DNA of 64,000 bases from Brachionus plicatilis (GCA_010279815.1 QEOQ01000191.1:387441-451440); one strand, 5' to 3'. Shown: positions 1-11,149, counted from the stretch's first letter. Made by a program: numbers and translations. The notes: generated by a model from the sequence alone, not told the origin.

Positions 1-24
1 ATCGTTACATAAAATTAAAGATAA

Positions 25-190
25 TAATTTTTACGGTTTTGCTGGACGATGATAATGATCATTTTTGAATGTAATTATCTCAAATTGTTCATTTGTATAG
101 ATACGAGCCTTACATTGGACAGGTTCATAAACTAAACATTTCCAATAGAGCTTATTTTTATTTTTTATCATAAATTAACTCGTTTATTCG
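25..190 (-). pseudogene. FLYWCH-type zinc-finger fragment of a Mutator-like element
   Basis: Read on the minus strand, this stretch gives a peptide with the spacing of a FLYWCH/WRKY-GCM1-like zinc finger: a Tyr-Trp-Lys-Cys start, then Cys-Lys-Ala-Arg, then a His-Tyr-His pair. A second, similar copy lies at about 3985-4140 at the N-terminal end of a recognisable MULE transposase remnant. The transposase part of this copy would lie left of the window edge. No intact reading frame extends beyond the finger. FLYWCH fingers also occur in host genes, but the second copy argues for a transposon origin. Confidence 0.5.
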
Positions 191-465
191 AAGATTAGTT
201 TTGTATTGTTACGGTTTGTTTTGGTTAAGACCAAATCTACACTTTTTTCTTTTCTTTCATCTAAATTTTCCTCGTCAATTAAAAGGTCGCTTTCATTAAA
301 AAATTCTTCTTAACTATTACGGAAGTCTTCTACAATAGAAACAATTGATACTGAATCACTATAATCAAATAGCTAATGTTCCGGAGTTTACTAAGTTATT
401 TACTAAGACTTTACTAAGAGCCTCTTAAATAACTAATCTAAAACCCCTATTTTTAGTTTTTGAAA
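191..465. other. AT-rich stretch without a recognisable gene
   Basis: Weak minus-strand coding flavour continues from the FLYWCH finger (acidic and lysine-rich peptide with stops). It may be the N-terminal leader of the same dead element. Nothing else is seen. Confidence 0.4.
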
Positions 466-821
466 TAACGTAATTGTTCGATTTTAGTAACATGTCTCTA
501 AAGTTGGGTATTCGGCTAAAGTGACATGTCACTATGTATCGAACACTGGTTTTCATTTTGGCCTTTTTCGACTAAAGTGACATGTTCCATTAGTCGAAAA
601 AGGCAAAAAAATTACGATTTTTATTCAGACAATAGCTTTTATTAATTTTATAGGTCAATTTCTGATTTTATATTCTTGCGTACAATTCGTTAAATAAGAC
701 AAAAATGTCATGTCGTATGTCGTATTGGTCGAAAAAGGTCAAAATGAAATCCAGTGTTCAATACAAAGTGACATGTCACTATAATAAAATGACATATCAC
801 TAAAATCGAGGAATTACGTTT
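466..821. mobile_element. MITE with ACATGT palindromes, copy 1
   Basis: The left end reads TAACGTAATTGTTCGATTTT and the right end is its imperfect inverse (ending AATCGAGGAATTACGTTT), giving terminal inverted repeats of about 30 bp. The interior holds several copies of GTGACATGTCAC or close variants, each itself palindromic. A shorter copy with the same tip sequence and the same ACATGT core is at 34342-34466. No coding capacity is seen. This is a non-autonomous DNA element; the superfamily is not decided. Confidence 0.6.
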
Positions 822-1249
822 GTTTTTAAATATTTAATTATTCATTTCACTAAATAAATAACTATTCAGTAAAAAATTTATTTCCTCCAAAAGATGGGAA
901 AAACTAAGAATTTTTATCTCTCAGTAATTTAGACTAAATTCAATTTTACAATAAAACACCAAAATTTTTAGAAAATACCAATTTCTCATTGTTTTACTAT
1001 TGTTTTGGAGTATTGGAATCAAAATTTACTTACTCCTCATCAATAAATACATAACATATCAAAAATTACAGTCTGTTCGAATTTGAGAATTAAAAATTAG
1101 GTACGAAAAACTAAAAAATCATGTTAATTCTTAGAAGTTTACTTTTTTAATAATATTTATTCATAATTATTTAACACAATATTAAGTTTTTTTTCTTTAA
1201 AAAATTAATTTTTTTACTATCAATCATTTATTTCTTAATCGCCTGTAAT
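822..1249. other. AT-rich intergenic DNA
   Basis: Homopolymer runs and no open frame with coding character. Nothing recognised. Confidence 0.5.
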
Positions 1250-1990
1250 TCATTGGCTCTTCTGATAATCTTTGCAATGCATCATAGCAATTATCAAAAA
1301 ACTAGTCTGACATTAAGCCTCTGTATTTACACTGCTTAAAATAACTTTTTGAATTTGCTATCTGTTAAACTCCAATTGTTTATTCTTTTAAATATTCAAA
1401 GCAAAGACTCGGAAAATCTAAATTGTAAGGGTCGATCAAGTTTCCTTTTTTCGTTCTTTTTGAAAATTGAATTGCCTTTTGCTGAACTCCATGTTTTCTA
1501 TACAGTATCTTTGTCACCAATTCGGCAATATTTTCATCGTTTTCTTTGGAAACAGTTCTAGGGGGTTAATATTTATTCAAATTTTTGAAATATTGGCAAG
1601 TTTTGACTATACCATTAACCGCCTCAATAATTCATCTTGTTTTACTAACTTATCTGGATCGATTAGCTTTTAAGGTGGTATTTAGAAAAGAAGGGATTTG
1701 AGTGTTTATATCTAATTTTTGTAACAATCCAAGTCAGTCTCTAAAACCTCTATCTAATATAAATAAATCCTCAGGCTTAAAAAATGAATTGAAAATTATT
1801 TTGCCATTTTCATAAACATCTTCTTCATTTTTTGCATCATTATTCAAGCCATTAGCAAGATATGGCCCAAAAACAATAAATACAAAAATCATACAAATAC
1901 TAAGCTGTTTAAAATTTTGATAATTTTTTAAACATTTTTCAATTTTTAATTTAATGCCAAGCGTAAAACCAAATCCTTATTCATATGTCT
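1250..1990 (-). pseudogene. Degenerate DDE transposase (Harbinger/DDE_Tnp_4-like)
   Basis: On the minus strand, going from about 1890 down to 1600, broken peptides appear in the order expected for a DDE endonuclease of the Harbinger/DDE_Tnp_4 type. First comes a Phe-Gly-Pro-Tyr-Leu-Ala-Asn ... Asn-Asn-Asp-Ala block, then a Leu-Asp-Arg-Gly-Phe-Arg-Asp block with the catalytic-type Asp, then Ser-Arg ... Glu-Ala-Val-Asn-Gly. Stops and frameshifts interrupt every part. The family assignment rests on motif order and spacing only. It is dead, and the N-terminal third is missing or sits inverted nearby (see 2390-2625). Confidence 0.5.
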
Positions 1991-2389
1991 AATGTTCGAT
2001 TTTCACAAATAATACTTAGTATATAAAAAACCGTCGAAAAATATTAACTGAATGGCTTGATGATTACTTTAAAGCTAAATTTATTTGCATAAAATATTCA
2101 AATGGTTATGTCTTTGTTGAAAGTTCAAAAATACATGACTTTAGATCTCCCTTGTCTATTGTCTCAGAGAATTTGCAGCAGTGGATAGTTCAAAGCTTGT
2201 AATTTTTCTAAAATGTATTTGTCATTTGCTCTTTTTGAAATTATTTAAGCTCTAAAATATATAAAATAAACTTTCAAAAAAAAAATGTTAAAACTGTTAT
2301 AAAAAATTGCTTGGGAAGTATAGAAAGTTAGAAACTCAAAACAAAATCGAAAGACTCAAGCGCTTAAGAAATATGCAACTTTCTTCATT

Positions 2390-2625
2390 AAACATCTGTA
2401 CGAAAACCTTTTTAAGATCAATTATACTGATAGTCTAGCAACTGACAAATTTAATTCGTAAATTGGAATTAAAAAAGAAGAGTTTGATTCTTTATTAAAT
2501 GACTTGCAGTCATCAATTTCGAATTTGAAATTATCTATGAGTTTGACTGATACAATTTTCATCTACAAAGCAAGATAACGTCTTGGGGTTTCATTTAAAA
2601 AAGTTGTTGATCTTACAAAAAAGTA
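2390..2625 (+). pseudogene. Short coding-like remnant, possibly a transposase N-terminus
   Basis: The plus strand shows about 75 residues of coding-like sequence with two in-frame stops. It contains a Glu-Glu-Phe-Asp-Ser-Leu-Leu block and then a Leu-Gly-Val-Ser-Phe-Lys-Lys-Val helix-like segment, as in the region before the catalytic domain of DDE_Tnp_4-like transposases. The neighbouring catalytic remnant is on the other strand, so if the two belong together the element has been rearranged. The assignment is tentative. Confidence 0.25.
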
Positions 2626-2819
2626 AAATTTTTTTCTATCAAAACATTTTGGGGGAACATATCGATCCAAAGAAAAAATGTTAATAGAAAAAAATCCATA
2701 AAAAATTAATTCAGAAAATTTACATTCAAAAAATTTCATAGAAAATATAATTATTTATTGATTATTTATTTATGTTTGTAAAAAAATAAAAAAAAATTGA
2801 AAACTAACATTTCATAATT

Positions 2820-4140
2820 TTATTAATACTTTCTAAACAAGCAAATATATTTATTTTAGAAAAATCTTTTGCAAAACTAATAAGTGATTGGTCTTTTTTG
2901 ATTTCTCTTTGATCAGGAAGAAAAAATCACTAGGATTTATTTTCCCCAAACAGATCTCCATAAGATGTTGCTTTTTAATTAATTAGCTATTTAATTTGTT
3001 GGTCTCAGGATCACTGTGAATATCTTATGAAATAGCCTTATGCCATGCTTCAATACTATAGTTTGAAAGAGCAGGTTCTCAGTCAATCTTTTTAAAGCAT
3101 GCCAAGTAAATATTGGAATCTATTGTACTAATCTTGTTCTGGATCAGGGATACTTAGGAAGACCAATATAGCTTTTTAAAATATTCTTTTATCGGTCTAT
3201 GGACTCTGGAAACTTTGACTTAAGCTCATTGAAGACTATAATTGTATGCTTCAATGGTACCAATGGTATAAATTTTAAATATTTGAAATAAATTTTGCAA
3301 AATTGTGATTTTTATGATCTTTCCATAAATTTGATGTAAAATGTAACTAGCATCCTCCGATATGAGCACAGAAAAAGCATTCTCTAATTGAATTAATAAT
3401 TGTTAGTTCAAAATCAGGAAAAAATTTAAACAGGAATTACTGAAATCTCTTTTGATTTTAAGTTATTAAATAATTTTATATATTTTTCTGCTGTTAATTA
3501 GGCATAAACAATAAACTAATTAGGAATAAACATTAAACTATTATTTTTTATTTCATTAAATAATAAAAAGTTATTTAAATATATCTGGACTTATTTCAAA
3601 AGTCCCACGACATACCAAACTGCCTCAGAATTTAAAAAATTCTATATTTTCCCTAGTCGAAACAATTAAAAAACGTTCCTTTTCTTCACATCCACTATCG
3701 AATAGAATAAAATCTTTCCCCGATTTCTGTATTAGTAAGCTTGTTCTTTTCTTGATAGAAAAGCACTCTTAGCGTTTTGGCCTCTTTACAAAAATCAGTT
3801 TCTTTTTTTTCTTTTCCTATCTATTTGTTATTTTTAATTATGCATTAGAAGCAGTAAACAAGAATCTTTAATTTTTACGTTAGCAATAATATCTTTAATA
3901 ATTGTCCTTGGCTTCTCATTAGTAAATACAGCCTTGCTTTTATCTATCAACCGATTTTTTATTTACTTATTCTGTCTTCATAATTTACCATTTCATCCCC
4001 GTGAAAATGAAAATCATTTTTAAATCATAACAATTTTTATTATTTTCATCAGTGTGTACCCTTGCTTTACATTGAACTGGAATGTATACCGAACACTTCC
4101 AATAAACTAAATTTTTAAAATCATTTTTGGCTTTACTTGT
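2820..4140 (-). pseudogene. Mutator-like (MULE) transposase remnant with FLYWCH finger
   Basis: Minus-strand peptides appear in the order of a MULE transposase. A FLYWCH-like finger lies at about 4140-3985 (Leu-Tyr-Trp-Lys-Cys, Cys-Lys-Ala-Arg, His-Phe-His). At about 3420-3290 there is an Asp-Phe-Glu ... Gly-Gly-Cys ... Leu-His-Phe ... Leu-Trp-Lys block, the conserved MULE core. At about 3080-3030 there is a Ser-Asn-Tyr-Ser-Ile-Glu-Ala-Trp-His block, the C-terminal signature. Many stops and frameshifts are present, so no product is expected. MULE transposases with FLYWCH fingers are known in animals. Terminal inverted repeats were not found. Confidence 0.55.
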
Positions 4141-5454
4141 TGCGTTAAAACAAAAAGGGCGCTTCAGTGGTCAATTTAGACTCTTTAGGCTCAGATTTGT
4201 TTGACTAATGTGATGCATCAAATTAATCTTCTTCATTTTATTTTTTTTCAAAGAATTAATCATTATTTGATTGACTGCATGAAGATTCAGTGTCACTTTG
4301 ATCGACAAGTAAAGCGCTTCTCATTTAAGTTTTGCACGCACTGGATAAGATTGGATAATTTGTATGGTCTCTTTCAGTATATTTTAAATCTTGAATAGAT
4401 TCAAGTTTTTTTTAGGTTTTGAATTTTCTAGAAAACAATCACGGTGAATATTTTGGTTTCGTAGTCTAATAGGCGATGTTTCAGCAAAACACCTAAATTT
4501 TTCTTCCATTTATTGATTTTAAAGTGTCCTTATAAAAAAAGTCAACATTTTTATAACAGCTAAACAAAATTTAAACAAAACTAGATTAAAATCAACTTCA
4601 CTGTTCTTAACATGCAATCAGGAGAATAGGCCAACTCAAGTGAAAGAATATTACTCAATCTTGAACACGAATCTCTTAATGATTCGTATTCTTTTCATTA
4701 TCAAAAAGTATTGAAAGAGTCTAACAAGAGGATAAGAGGGAAGAATATTGAATTTAAACTCCCTTTTTTTTTAAAATTTTTGTGGAAGTGGAATCAAAAG
4801 TACAAAACGGTGAGATAAACATGAATTTTTGGGAGCTAAAGATCGAACAAGAAAGATGGTATTAGTCGATATTATTGTCGGTTCATGGGACATGGCCGTA
4901 GTGCAGCTTTGGTTTTAGAATTAATCGATGAAAATAGATGCAAATTCAAAGAATCAGAAGAGACACATTCGAAACATCCGGATCAACACAGAAACATTTT
5001 CAATGACATATACTTGATTTAAGAATTATTTTGTGACTATTTTTTTACAATCGCGTGTGAATTATTCGAAAAAAAATGGAAAGGAAAGGATACAGATGTA
5101 GCGGTGGACGCACCACATCGACAGCAACAACAACAAGACAAACAAAACATTTTAAATAAAAGAAATTTTTAATTTTTAAATTGAAATTATTTTATAATTT
5201 ATTTTTAATTTTTAAAGATGCCTAATTTTCTCGATCTTATTAATTATGCAAATTTATGACAAATCAAAATGTTGATTAAAATAACTTTGTATGATTCATA
5301 CGATTTCACATTTAAATATTTGTTAAATTTTAAATCTAAAATTAATTATACTTTGAAGAAGAAGATTTATTTGTCTAAATAAAAGAAATAAACAAATTCT
5401 TCTCTCATTTGATTCCCTTACTCAAATTCTCGTTGAGGATTCCCTGGAAGAGTT
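4141..5454. other. Degenerate AT-rich DNA before the retrotransposon
   Basis: Probable N-terminal debris of the MULE continues to about 4500 on the minus strand. From 4600 to 5200 there are short coding-like patches with stops, including a CAGCAACAACAACAA run near 5125. AATAAA-like motifs near 5380-5395 precede the 21-bp repeat and could belong to the 5' end of the retrotransposon, but no LTR can be delimited. Confidence 0.35.
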
Positions 5455-5530
5455 GCTGTTCCTAGCGACTGCGCTGCTGTTCCTAGCGACTGCGCTGCTG
5501 TTCCTAGCGACTGCGCTGCTGTTCCTAGCG
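5455..5530 (+). repeat. 21-bp tandem repeat upstream of gag
   Basis: Three perfect units of GCTGTTCCTAGCGACTGCGCT are followed by 13 bases of a fourth. The array is GC-rich, unlike its surroundings, and sits immediately before the gag reading frame. Its length keeps a reading frame (7 codons), but an in-frame TAG at 5535 separates it from gag. Confidence 0.9.
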
Positions 5531-5537
5531 GTATTAG

Positions 5538-6981
5538 GTGTCTCCCCAGGCAATCTCATTAAATCTTAATCACACCCCTCAGTATACTCAAGGTCAGTTT
5601 GAACCCTCGAAGGTCAAACATTACATATTGATGACAGCAGTGCTGGCCATATGTAACCAAGATAAAAATGAAGAATTTGAAAAGGAGGAAACATTAAGCC
5701 TAAACGAGGCACTTCTTACAGCAGTTTTAAATTTTGAAAACTGTCTTAAAAAAGCAAGAAAAAATTTCAAAACCTCCTCTATTGAAAATTTTAGAAAAAA
5801 TAACACTACTTCTTACACCATACTCAGTAAGAAATTTGGAAAGGAAATATTTGACCCATTAGATTGGATCCAAAACCTGAGTTCTATTTCCCTCGCAATT
5901 GATGACCCAGAGATTAATAAGGTTTTCAAAAACGCTCTAACATTAGCTATTAAAAGTAATTTTGAAGTCCCTTATTCCCTACTTTTGGACTGGGAAATAA
6001 AAACCAAAGAAGATACTTCTTCAAGGGATAATACTTCTGAAGAGGAATTTAGTGATGCTTTTGAGGACTTTAAAGACATACCGAAGGGTCAGAAATGTTT
6101 TTTTAAAATCTTAACAAGTTCTTTGACCCAAAACAAAACACTTAAAATTGAGAACCTTAAATTTCCAAGTCAGAACGTAGTTGATTGGTTTGAGAGTACT
6201 AAGATTTGAATTACTAACCACGCGTTGGTCACAAAGGGGTAGAGGTTACGAAGTAGTCAGTTTTTTCGAAGAAATAGCTTTAAAGAAATATCAGCTCGTG
6301 AAAAAGGATACATTTGATTATGGAAAAATCAAATCCCATATGATAAAAGAATTAAGGCCCAAATTTTCTACAAGGAGCCTAATGGCTGATTTTTTTAGTG
6401 CTAAGCAAAAACCTGAAGAAAGTATCGACTCTTACCCTCATCGTCTTCTTAATTATATCAAGGAAGCTAGAGATGATCAAAAAGAGTTATTCGAAGAGGA
6501 ATTAGGGGAAGTCTTTAAAAATGGTTGTAATAAGCCAACGCAAAATTTCTTAATTGTAGAAAAATCCAACGATTTTAACAGGTTATGGAGTCTTGCTAAG
6601 AAAATCGAGAAGAACATTGAAGAAAATGAGGAAACAACCATTAATGAAATTAAAATAAGTAAAGAACATAATAATACTAAGAATTATTTAGAAGAGCAAC
6701 AGTTTAAAACGAAATTCTGTCATTTTTGCGGGAGGAGCAATCACTTTAGTGTAGAATGTCGCGAGATGAAACAAATCTGTAATATTCAAAAATCATCAAA
6801 CTTTTTTCAAGGATTTCAAAGGAATAAGCCTCCTTCACAACCTAACCAAAGCTTTCAAATCGATAAAACTAAATATTCCAAACCTAATTTTTACTACAAA
6901 AATACTTTACGAAATAGCCAACCAAAACAAGTAAGTTGGTATTCTGAGTCAAAGACCGTCAACAAGAATTTAAACCATTAA
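5538..6981 (+). pseudogene. Retrotransposon gag with zinc knuckle (one frameshift)
   Basis: Gag-like structural protein of the Ty3/gypsy element. Two open frames abut with a frame change at about 6190-6205. The first runs from an in-frame stop at 5535 to 6209 and has its first ATG near 5628. The second runs to 6981. The second part holds a helical, charged capsid-like region and a CCHC zinc knuckle at about 6717-6760 (Cys-x2-Cys-x4-His-x4-Cys, starting Cys-His-Phe-Cys), which would bind nucleic acid. A basic, Gln/Asn/Pro-rich tail follows. A single indel explains the frame change. The lack of a proper ATG near the 5' end suggests decay or an unusual initiation. Confidence 0.7.
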
Positions 6982-6983
6982 AA

Positions 6984-8810
6984 GCCGGTCCAACAGAGGG
7001 AACGGATTCGGTATATAAAGTTAACTCCCTCAAAAATAAAAAACACAACAGATTATCTCATTTACTAGAAAATAAATTAAAAAAAGAAATTATAAATGAT
7101 ATTTATTCCTTAAATAAAGCAGCTACTACAATAAACCTTTTTATTAATAATAAGGAGAAGACATGTCTAGTTGACAGTGGGGCAAAAACTTCCTTTCTAA
7201 GTGAAAATTATGCCTTAAGAGAAAATTTAATATTAAGTCCCATAAAAAACCGAAAAAATTGGATAACTGCGAACGGGTCGACTTTAAAAACCATTGGACA
7301 AACAACACTGTCTCTTACAATTGGCTCCAAACAATTAAAAGCGGTGTTCATTATTGCCAGAAACTTAAATAATGAAGTAATCTTAGGCGTTGACTTTCTG
7401 AAACCTAATAAATGTATTATTGATTTCAGTAAAGATATTTTAGTTACTAATAGACAAAAAATTAAACTAATGTCAGATAACTCCTTCCCGGTGTCAACGC
7501 TGTCAGAGATTCCTATAGAGCCTTTTAGCCAGATACCTTATAGGGTAAGAATTCCTTCTGATTTAACTAATGATACCATCCTTTTTGAATCTAGTCGGAA
7601 AGTCAGATCTATTGAGGGCATATCAAAGGGAAACGATTAAACAGATCTCGTTTTAATTAATGACTCGCCTATTACAAAAAAAATAAGGAAACATACCATT
7701 CTCGGTAGGTACAATAAAGTAGAAATACTTGATTTAATAAAAAACGAGAAGGAACTCTCAGAATTTTTACATAAAAACATTGATTCAGAAACTGTTAATA
7801 GCGTAACACAAAGCACTATCTCCTCCCCGTGGAGCCCTAGTGAAGTCATAAATTTCGATCAATCAAATCTTAATAAAGATCAATTGAACAGGGTAAAAAC
7901 GTTGATCGATAATCACTGGATGGTATTTTCAAGAAATGAAGAAGATATTGGGATGCTGGCAAACAAATATGGACAACACGACATTGAGCTAAATGATCCA
8001 AAACCAATTAAACAAAGGCCATATTTAATTCCCTTTGCCAAAAAACAAGTAGTAAAGGAATCTATCCAAAAGATGTTAGGCATGAATATCATCGAGCCAT
8101 CAAATAGTAACTGGGCATCTCCAATTGTTCTAGTAAGAAAATCGGATAGGTCGGAGCGTTTCTGTGTAGATTATCGTAAAGTAAATGCCTCTCCTATTAA
8201 GGATAGTTTTCCTATGCCAAATGTTGAGAGCAGATTAAACAAACTTCATGGGTCAAATTTTTTTACATCTCTGGATTGCATTTCGGGATATTGGCAAATT
8301 AAACTCACTGAAAAAGCAAAACAGATATCCTCTTTCATTTGTAGTTTAGGTCTGTTCTCATTCAAAGTAATGCCTTTTGGTCTTTGTAATGCAGGAGCAA
8401 CATTCCAACGAACGATAGAATTGATTTTAAACAAACTAACAAATTCTTTGGCTTATATTGATGACATTTTAACATTTTCTAAAACTTTCGATGACCACTT
8501 GATACACCTTGAAGATCTTTTTAAGCGTCTCCTCGAGGCCAACATCAAGGTAAAAACCTCTAAATGTAGAATCGCTGGGAAAAATACTATGTTTTTGGGC
8601 TACAAAGTATCAGAAAAGGGCGTAGAAATAGATCAAAGTAGAATAGAGCCAAAAAAAAATCATCATAAGACAAAAAACGCAAAACAAATCAAACAATTTT
8701 TAGGCTTGGTCGGTTATTACAGACAATTCATTCCACGTTTTTCCCAGATTGTTGATCCATTAAAAAAGTTAACAAAGAAAAACACTACAGTGAATTCTCG
8801 ATTATCGAGA
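6984..8810 (+). pseudogene. Retrotransposon pol: protease and reverse transcriptase, one nonsense codon, truncated
   Basis: One frame stays open from 6984 past 8900 except for a single TAA at 7638-7640. The frame differs from gag, so a frameshift would be needed to express it. Protease: a Leu-Val-Asp-Ser-Gly-Ala active-site block at about 7168. Reverse transcriptase: Leu-Asp-Cys-Ile-Ser-Gly-Tyr-Trp-Gln-Ile near 8272 (motif A), a Met-Pro-Phe-Gly-Leu-Cys-Asn-Ala block near 8370, and the catalytic Tyr-Ile-Asp-Asp at about 8455-8466. The typical Phe-Leu-Gly-Tyr and Phe-Leu-Gly-Leu-Val-Gly-Tyr-Tyr-Arg segments follow. Similarity ends at the start of RNase H, so the copy cannot transpose by itself. 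Confidence 0.85.
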
Positions 8811-9004
8811 TTCGTTTGGGAAACAAAAATATTAGTCTTGATAATTTTGTCTCTTTATTCGATATTCGAGACTTTTTCAATTTTAAATAAAAGTCTCGAA
8901 AATTTTTATATAAAAATATTATTTAAAAAAAAATAAAAAATTTAAAGTATATTATACAAATTAATATCATTTAGATTCAAAATCAAAAAATGAAGTTATC
9001 AATT
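8811..9004. other. AT-rich DNA at the retrotransposon break
   Basis: The first 100 bases contain small palindromes (CTCGATTATCGAG, TCGATATTCGA) and a repeated GTCTCGA motif just past the RT break. They may be remnants of whatever truncated the retrotransposon. No gene is seen. Confidence 0.35.
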
Positions 9005-9233
9005 TTATGAAATTTTGTTTAGATCATCGATTTAATTGTATTTTTCATTATTTATTCAATAAAAATTTTTAATTAATATTATCTCAATTATTTCAAATAT
9101 TATTCTCCAAATTAAAATATCTAAACGTCCATTTATCCCTTCAATAAAGCTCGAAAATTATCTGAAAATTTAAGTTTTGAAGCGAAGAAAAAACTATTAA
9201 ATACTTATAAGAAAATCTATTTTTTGAGTCAAA
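9005..9233 (+). repeat. Direct repeat, copy 1 (uninterrupted)
   Basis: About 229 bp, nearly identical to the halves of copy 2 at 9568-9594 and 9927-10131. It begins TTATGAAATTTTGTTTAGAT and ends near TTTTTTGAGTCAAAAG. Here the sequence GATCATCGATTTAATT is continuous and keeps the pre-insertion site of the LTR found in copy 2. Confidence 0.85.
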
Positions 9234-9567
9234 AGTCTACAATTCTTTTGCAATATTATATTTTGGTTTTGAAGATTTATTTTATCTATTTAAGCTAATT
9301 TCATTTTACGTTTTTTTCGAATATGAAGCTTTTTTCCGAATGATATTTAATGATATGTCAAATGATGAAACATTCGAAGTATTTGTTCAAAAAATGACAA
9401 AAAGAGGAGAATGGGCAAATCATTTTAACATCAAAAAATTTAAAAATTTATATAAATTTACTATTACTTATTTATGTTCGTAAAAAAAATTGTTTTTTAA
9501 ATACATTTCATTTATCATATTATTTTAACCATCATTTATTGTTTTTTCATTTTAATTTTTATACATA

Positions 9568-10131
9568 GTTTATGAAATTTTGTTTAGATCATCGTGTTAG
9601 CGGCTTATCACAGTGGTGAAAAGCTGGAATGCTAGACAGTCTCTCTGGAGAAAATAATAATTAAAAGTCCTTAGTTTAAGTGTTAGTAACTTAATTGTTG
9701 CTAGTAGTTGTTACTTCATTAATAAAATAAAATAGAATAAAATACAAAATGTTGCTAAGCCTAGTTTGTAACTTATAAGAAATACTCTTCGTATAAATGG
9801 AACAAGACTTTTGGATAAATGTGGATGTGTATTCTTAAACTTAAATTTGGCATAAGAGACATTAATAAATTGTTCAAACAACATTTTTTATTTGATCACC
9901 AACAAGTCGTTGACCGCACGTCAACAATCGATTTAATTATATTGATTTATTCAATAAAAATTTTTAATTAATATTATCTCAATTATTTCAAATATTATTC
10001 TCCAAATTAAAATATCTAAACGTCCATTTATCCCTACAATAAAGCTCGAAAATTATCTGAAAATTTAAGCTTTGAAGCGTAGAAAAAAATATTAAATACT
10101 TATAAGAAAATCTATTTTTTGAGTCAAAAGA
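9568..10131 (+). repeat. Direct repeat, copy 2 (split by a solo LTR)
   Basis: Matches copy 1 on both sides of a 332-bp insertion at 9595-9926. Differences from copy 1 are a few substitutions. The repeat has no coding potential and its nature is unknown. Confidence 0.85.
9595..9926 (+). mobile_element. Solo LTR with 4-bp target-site duplication
   Basis: A 332-bp insertion that begins TGTTAGCGGC and ends GTCAACA, the TG...CA ends typical of LTRs. It is flanked on both sides by ATCG (9591-9594 and 9927-9930), while copy 1 of the surrounding repeat has ATCG only once. No internal coding sequence is present, so a solo LTR left by LTR-LTR recombination is the simplest reading. It shows no obvious similarity to the 5' region of the gypsy element at 5.5 kb. 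The strand is arbitrary. Confidence 0.8.
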
Positions 10132-11149
10132 TATGTCAGAAAAACAAGAACCCAGTTCTAAAAAAGGATGTTGTAAGTTAATGGAGCCTTTTAGTTAAAC
10201 AAACTATAAATCAAAATTATTTATTTGAATAAAAATTATAAAATGTAATATTATCTTACTTTATTTAATTGAAAAATACATGCCATTTCATTTATTTATA
10301 CATACCAATATATTGTACAAGATAAAAATTTTGATATGATCTTTTATTTAAAAATCAAATAAAAAACTAAACTGATTTTAGCTTACAGAAATCTCAAATT
10401 CAAAACTAAAAAGTTGCTTTTTGCTTACAAAAATTTCTCAATTACTTTTTAATTGCAAAAAAACTGTTAAAATTGAATCATCAAACAAATAAATAATAAT
10501 AATTATTATTATTATTACGCATTAAAAAAATTATTTAATAGTTTCTGAATTTTATTTTTAAAAAAATTAGCTTAAATTTTTCATGTCGCAAAGACATTAA
10601 GATCAATAATTGATCATCCAGCTATGGATATTAAATATATATACAAATTCAATTTAATTTAAATATAAAAATAAAATAAAATAAATTTAAATATAACGTA
10701 AAGAAGCAAAGCTTTTTAATAGCGAGTAACGAAACGTTACATTTACTTAAATGTTAAATACTCTTAGTTTTTATTCTTTGCATTTACAAAAATTACAGCA
10801 AACTAGATAAGACTAAAAATATAACATCGAATTTAATTAATGTCAATGTCAAATTTTATTTAGATTCAAAAAAATATTTTCTTTTGTTTAACCAATCAAA
10901 TCGCTTAGAGTTAGCAATACCCTCCAGCAAAATCAACCCGCTATATCGAATTTTCAATACACATGTGTCTGGTGATTAGCATCGTCACTTCGTTCCTCGC
11001 AATAAAGGATATTTAGGAAAATTGTCAAAAAAAATAAAAACAATAATAAAAAAATTTTTAAAAAAGAAATTATTGAATTTTTACTGTAGGAATTGTAGTC
11101 AAAATAGGTGATTTGTTTGTCCTGTTTGGTCATGGACACCCGATCTGCA
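10132..11149. other. AT-rich intergenic DNA
   Basis: Only homopolymers and an (AAT)n/(ATT)n inverted microsatellite near 10490-10516. No gene recognised. Confidence 0.5.

Larger units (their letters stand above)
5538..8810 (+). mobile_element. Ty3/gypsy-type LTR retrotransposon, 3'-truncated
   Basis: Gag with a zinc knuckle, then an aspartic protease and a reverse transcriptase in a different frame, in the order gag-PR-RT as in Ty3/gypsy elements. RNase H and integrase are absent: homology stops at about 8800, shortly after the RT connection segment, and unrelated AT-rich DNA follows. No LTR pair was identified. The reading frames are little decayed, so the insertion or its truncation may be fairly recent. 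Confidence 0.8.

Noticed and set aside
4855..4990. Plus-strand peptide resembling a third FLYWCH finger (Tyr-Tyr-Cys-Arg ... His-Ser-Lys-His)
   Set aside because: The second cysteine and the spacing do not fit, and a stop lies beside it; too weak to call.
9595..9926. LTR of the gypsy element at 5.5-8.8 kb
   Set aside because: No matching LTR sequence is found upstream of gag, and the insertion lies in an unrelated duplicated repeat with its own target duplication.
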